Origin: Colwellia sp.
GTDB lineage: Bacteria > Pseudomonadota > Gammaproteobacteria > Enterobacterales > Alteromonadaceae
DNA: 7,009 nucleotides
NCBI GenBank assembly: GCA_003521815.1
Contig: DPHE01000086.1
Location: 5,372 to 12,380 of the forward strand
Reading direction: 5' to 3'
Positions 6,550-7,009 of this stretch are shown piece after piece. Each line of letters begins with the position of its first letter. Position 1 is the stretch's first letter. The notes below the pieces were generated by a model. It searched no databases, was not told the DNA's origin, and worked only from the letters and a program-made list of their open reading frames with translations. The translations under genes and the position numbers were made by a program.

Positions 6550-7007
6550 TTAAGTAATTACCTTTTTTTGTGAAGTACTAACGCAATTTAACGCGTTTTG
6601 TTCTACCAGAAGAAACATAGATAAACGATTATTTAATTCAGTTAAGGTGACAAAAAAAGGGTCACTATCAGAACGTTTCTTTGGATCGGGTATATCTCAT
6701 GCTAATTGTTTACTTGTGTCAGTATAGCTTCTATATTCATTATTAGTGCTATCACAAAGCGTAATAACATAATTAAATAGCTTATCATCAAACACGTTGA
6801 TATTTTTATAGACTAAATTGCTAGCATATACGCCAAATTTACTTAAGGCATTCATTGCGCGTGAATCCACCTGACCATGGTGCGTTCCCGCACTAAAAAC
6901 ATCAAATTAATCATCGGCTTTATGTCTCAGTAATGCTTCAGCCATTTATGACCTAGCAGAATTTTCTGAACAGAAAAAAGGATGCTTTGTTTATCAAGTT
7001 TATGCAT
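6550..7007 (-). pseudogene. arsC: Broken arsC, low-molecular-weight-phosphatase-type arsenate reductase
   Basis: Arsenate reductase of this family turns arsenate into arsenite using a CX5R loop. Here the frame starts at ATG 7007 (MHKLDKQSILF), then breaks: one T is missing from the T-run at 6979-6974. In the next frame the gene reads on as FFCSENSARS, stop (6948-6946, where family members have Gln), MAEALLRHKADD, stop (6909-6907), FDVFSAGTH, RAMNALSKFGV, YVITLCDSTNNEYRSY, KQLA, stop TGA (6699-6697, where Trp is usual), DIPDPKK and FVTLTELNNRLSMFLLVEQ. It ends at TAA 6552-6550, directly against the arsR GTG. Repaired it would be about 152 residues, a normal length. The nucleophile Cys and loop Arg remain. 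Seven residues after the CD cysteine, where thioredoxin-coupled enzymes have the resolving Cys, there is Tyr. Three stops and a frameshift mean no functional enzyme. Confidence 0.9.
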
Positions 7008-7009
7008 GT

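Noticed and set aside
6580..6597. AACGC/GCGTT dyad as a firm ArsR operator
   Set aside because: It falls within the decayed arsC frame (codons for NALNC), has only 5-base arms, and no promoter boxes nearby are convincing; kept only as a speculation.
6697..6948. Stop codons in arsC as recoding (read-through or selenocysteine)
   Set aside because: Two are TAA and one TGA, at Gln-, unknown- and Trp-like sites with no recoding structure, and there is a frameshift as well; decay is simpler.
2382..7007. Operon as a wholly new defence or metabolic system
   Set aside because: Every intact gene matches a known arsenic-resistance partner set (ArsR, DUF318 permease, thioredoxin-like protein, GAPDH, ArsJ); the novelty is in the decay pattern.

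Overview
This AT-rich window (roughly a third G+C by eye) fits a marine gammaproteobacterium of the Alteromonadales, of the Colwellia/Thalassotalea/Shewanella type. That placement is an inference from base composition, a YfaZ-type outer-membrane protein and the make-up of the arsenic operon. It was not tested by any search.

The left part (1-2315) reads on the + strand and has no obvious link to arsenic. It holds the end of a periplasmic protein resembling the front of an RND-efflux adaptor, a four-helix di-haem b561-type cytochrome, about 400 bases without a gene, and a YfaZ-family outer-membrane protein. A strong hairpin at 2337-2371 separates this block from the converging operon on the other strand.

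The right part (2382-7007) is an arsenic-resistance operon on the - strand. In order of transcription it runs: broken arsC (6550-7007), arsR (6181-6549), an ArsP/DUF318-type permease (5041-6102, probably starting near 6160), a 78-residue thioredoxin-like protein with CxxC, an ArsJ-associated glyceraldehyde-3-phosphate dehydrogenase (gap), and arsJ. Gap and ArsJ form the known arsenate exit route: the dehydrogenase makes 1-arseno-3-phosphoglycerate, ArsJ exports it, and it falls apart outside. The permease and the small thioredoxin-like protein commonly travel together and may handle trivalent or organic arsenic.

The most notable observation is unannotated. The stretch upstream of arsR is a decayed arsenate reductase of the low-molecular-weight phosphatase type. 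It still shows the CX5R loop and family motifs throughout, but has one frameshift, three in-frame stops and a Tyr where thioredoxin-coupled enzymes have a resolving Cys. The operon thus seems to have lost reduction of arsenate while keeping export of arsenylated phosphoglycerate. A second possible lesion lies at the start of the permease: a good ribosome-binding site and ATG are out of frame by one base with the permease, which otherwise must start at a TTG with no clear ribosome-binding site. I see no tRNA, rRNA, CRISPR array or complete insertion sequence.
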